From CAYVMN01 sp043808585 (GTDB taxonomy: Bacteria; Desulfobacterota; DSM-4660; Desulfatiglandales; Desulfatiglandaceae): a DNA stretch of 9,060 nucleotides. The DNA lies in the NCBI GenBank assembly GCA_043808585.1, contig JAZDES010000183.1, positions 1 through 9,060 on the forward strand, given 5' to 3'. Positions 7,772 to 9,060 of the stretch are shown here, piece by piece. Within the stretch, counting starts at the first letter, position 1. Each line of letters starts with the position of its first letter. The notes beneath the pieces were generated by a model that was given only the letters and a program-made list of their open reading frames with translations, made no database searches and was not told the DNA's origin. The position numbers and the translations under genes are program-made.

Positions 7772-8647
7772 TCACGCCAGGGGATCTTTTTCTTCTTTGG
7801 GGGTGATGGGATGGGTCTTTCGTGTGATGAGGATCTTATCAACCTTTCGCTGGTCTGCCTCCTGGATAGTGAGCTCCAGATCTCTAAATGAGACCTTTTC
7901 ATTTACCAGCGGTATTCTTCCCAAGAGGTGGATCACAAATCCGCCCACAGACTCGAACTCTCCCTTCGGCAGCTCGATCTTTAGATGTTCTTCAAGCTTT
8001 CCAACCTCCATACGGGCATCCACCAGAAAGGAATTATCGTCGATGATATTCAAAAGGGGCTCTTCATGATCATGCTCATCCATTATCTCACCGACTATCT
8101 CCTCCAGGATATCTTCGATCGTGATAATGCCTGCCGTACCCCCATACTCATCGGTAACTATCGCCAGGTGGGTCATTTTTTCTCTCATATCCTTTAGCAA
8201 CTCGCTAACCATCCGCGTTTCGGGTACGAAGTAGGGCTTCCTGAGAATATCATTCGGGATCCGAGAAGCGGGATCTTCGCCCCATAGCTTAAGGAGATCT
8301 TTTGAATGAAGAATACCCACAATGTGGTCGATGTTGTCCTTATGGATGGGGATTCTGGTATGACCGCAATCGGTAACCAGTTTGATTACTTCACCTAGGG
8401 TCGCGTCGACTTGAGCTGATGAGACATCCGTGCGTGGAATCATAATGGATTGGGCCTTGGTCTCCTTCAGGTCCAGCACACCGTATACCATATGGGACTC
8501 TTCATTGCTGATAAGCCCCTTAGCCTGGCCTTCATCCATTAGGTCATGGATTTCTTCGGTCAGGGCATTACTATTGCCCCGGTGTTTCTTTTTCTTGATC
8601 AGAGACCTGATTTGAGCAAGAATCCCTTGTACTGGGTCATCTTCCAA
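7772..8647 (-). CDS. ybeX: YbeX/CorC-like CBS-pair protein
   Basis: Soluble member of the CorC/HlyC (CNNM-related) family, 291 residues, without the membrane DUF21 domain of larger paralogues. A charged N-terminal region (~1-65) leads to two CBS motifs, about 70-125 (IMIPRTDV to GILHSKDLL) and 133-190 (VPETRMVSELL to TIEDILEEIVGEIMDE). The transporter-associated CorC_HlyC domain follows at about 203-279 (SFLVDARM, VGGFVIHLLGRIP). CBS pairs in this family bind adenine nucleotides. E. coli YbeX has been linked to Mg/Co efflux and to ribosome metabolism, and its exact role is unsettled. The gene precedes lnt as in E. coli, but no ybeY or ybeZ is visible. The start is uncertain: TTG 8647 is the only common start codon between the in-frame stop at 8704 and the conserved region, and GGAG (8664-8661) is rather far from it. 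The promoter lies at 8769-8797. Confidence 0.92.
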   Translation of the reverse strand: MEDDPVQGILAQIRSLIKKKKHRGNSNALTEEIHDLMDEGQAKGLISNEESHMVYGVLDLKETKAQSIMIPRTDVSSAQVDATLGEVIKLVTDCGHTRIPIHKDNIDHIVGILHSKDLLKLWGEDPASRIPNDILRKPYFVPETRMVSELLKDMREKMTHLAIVTDEYGGTAGIITIEDILEEIVGEIMDEHDHEEPLLNIIDDNSFLVDARMEVGKLEEHLKIELPKGEFESVGGFVIHLLGRIPLVNEKVSFRDLELTIQEADQRKVDKILITRKTHPITPKEEKDPLA

Positions 8648-8708
8648 GGATGGCTTTCTTCTCCAGGGGTATGTGGTAATTAATATTGCGATGCTACTGG
8701 GTCAACAT

Positions 8709-8738
8709 AAGGGGAGGCCCACTTTTTCGGCCCCTTTT
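8709..8738 (-). other. Hairpin in the predicted ybeX leader
   Basis: AAGGGG-A-GGCC (8709-8719) and GGCC-CC-TTTT (8729-8738) pair around a nine-base loop, with one bulged base and some wobble or mismatched pairs depending on the strand. It falls inside the predicted 5' leader of the ybeX transcript. There is no T-run after it in the minus direction, and no plus-strand gene ends here, so a terminator role is unlikely. No riboswitch family is recognisable to me. Confidence 0.35.
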
Positions 8739-8768
8739 CCACGCTCGGGCGATAAAATGAATCAAAGA

Positions 8769-8797
8769 ATTTTATTTTTATCCATCTTAAATGTCAA
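8769..8797 (-). promoter_or_regulatory. Sigma70-type promoter for ybeX-lnt
   Basis: Read on the minus strand, a perfect -35 TTGACA (8797-8792) is followed by 17 bases and -10 TAAAAT (8774-8769). The expected start of transcription is near 8762, leaving a leader of about 115 bases before the proposed ybeX start at 8647. The surrounding A/T-rich stretch fits a promoter. Confidence 0.75.
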
Positions 8798-8842
8798 GAT
8801 GTTTAAAATGGGGGTAGTGGGTCAGTTTGAAATAATCTCCCC

Positions 8843-8871
8843 TTGAAATCCTTGACCGCTCATGCTATACT
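8843..8871 (+). promoter_or_regulatory. Sigma70-type promoter for the gene at 8878, probable leaderless transcript
   Basis: TTGAAA (8843-8848), 17 bases, then TATACT (8866-8871). A start about seven bases after the -10 box falls on or beside the A of ATG 8878. No Shine-Dalgarno sequence lies in front of that ATG. This promoter diverges from the ybeX promoter, with the two -35 boxes about 45 bases apart. Confidence 0.7.
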
Positions 8872-8882
8872 TCTAGTATGGC
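8864..8882 (+). promoter_or_regulatory. Inverted repeat covering the -10 box and start codon (candidate operator)
   Basis: ATACT (8867-8871) and AGTAT (8875-8879) are perfect inverted copies with TCT between them. Allowing one T/G position, the arms extend to GCTATACT and AGTATGGC (8864-8871 and 8875-8882). The repeat overlaps the -10 hexamer, the predicted transcription start and the ATG, a position suited to a repressor site. In the mRNA most of the left arm would not be transcribed, so it would act as DNA rather than as an RNA hairpin. Its role is inferred from position only. Confidence 0.4.
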
Positions 8883-9060
8883 AAAACAATCTAAAAAGAA
8901 GAAACGACCTACCGACCTCAATTTGTTGGCTGCCAGTATAGTTGATGAAGCCACAAATAACCAGCCCACTATCCAGAAAAACGGTAAGAATCTTCATGTA
9001 GTTGCTCTTGGGTGTCTTGGCGGTAAAAAAGGCGGAAGAGCTAGGGTCAAGAAGCTCACC
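8878..9060 (+). CDS. Short basic protein of unknown function, 5' part
   Basis: An open frame of 61 codons from ATG 8878 to the right edge without a stop. The N-terminus is strongly basic (MAKQSKKKKRP), followed by TDLNLLAASIVDEAT and then a Gly/Lys/Arg-rich segment VALGCLGGKKGGRARVKKLT. From memory, this resembles a widespread family of small bacterial proteins with N-terminal KRP-x-D-x-N-x-LA-x-x-IVD and a later AVALGRLGGLKGGKARA block, often annotated as hypothetical or histone-H1-like. I could not search for it. The basic character suggests nucleic-acid binding, but that is inference. The promoter match immediately upstream and the frame continuing to the edge argue that it is a real gene. 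It is divergent from ybeX, and its C-terminus is outside the window. Confidence 0.75.
   Translation, partial: MAKQSKKKKRPTDLNLLAASIVDEATNNQPTIQKNGKNLHVVALGCLGGKKGGRARVKKLT

Noticed and set aside
8810..8845. Possible insertion-sequence end (a GGGTCAGTTT-like string after a G-run)
   Set aside because: No transposase, no matching inverted end and no target duplication are visible in the window. The stretch is better explained as promoter-region DNA.
8852..8857. TTGACC as the -35 box for the gene at 8878
   Set aside because: Only eight bases separate it from TATACT. TTGAAA at 8843-8848 gives the normal 17.

Overview
The window is a chromosomal housekeeping segment from a Gram-negative bacterium. 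The cell has an outer membrane and periplasm, because the window carries a LapB-type LPS-assembly regulator, apolipoprotein N-acyltransferase (Lnt) and a periplasmic AMIN-domain amidase. Base composition is near even G+C. The TPR-AMIN-Amidase_3 architecture and the gene mix resemble what I recall from Desulfobacterota (former Deltaproteobacteria). That placement is inference and no search was run.

Layout. Plus strand, bases 1-4800: the 3' end of a lapB-like gene with its rubredoxin-like zinc ribbon, then mutS (complete, 883 aa), then a secreted N-acetylmuramoyl-L-alanine amidase (574 aa). They share a direction, have gaps of 88 and 69 bases, and show no obvious intrinsic terminator between them. 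Minus strand, bases 8647 down to 4838: a ybeX/corC-like CBS-domain gene, then lnt, then prfB (release factor 2). prfB converges on the amidase gene with 37 bases between stop codons. At the right edge a short, very basic protein starts on the plus strand at 8878 and runs off the window. It is divergent from ybeX.

The main points an automatic annotation could miss are these. (1) prfB is longer than its main open frame. A 23-codon zero-frame segment starts at 5933 behind a strong ribosome binding site and ends at an in-frame TGA within CTTTGAC, the classical +1 programmed frameshift site. The full product is 364 aa. (2) The ybeX/8878 intergenic region holds two good divergent sigma70-type promoters, each with 17-base spacing. 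The plus-strand promoter puts the transcription start at or next to the ATG, so that mRNA is probably leaderless, and an inverted repeat covers both the -10 box and the start codon. (3) A long G/C-rich hairpin without a U-tract lies between lnt and prfB.

Functionally the genes cover envelope biogenesis (LapB, amidase, Lnt), DNA mismatch repair (MutS) and translation termination (RF2). The ybeX-lnt pairing is also known from E. coli. I see no mobile element, CRISPR array, tRNA or rRNA, and no evidence of a new multi-gene system. The least understood gene is the short basic protein at the right edge.
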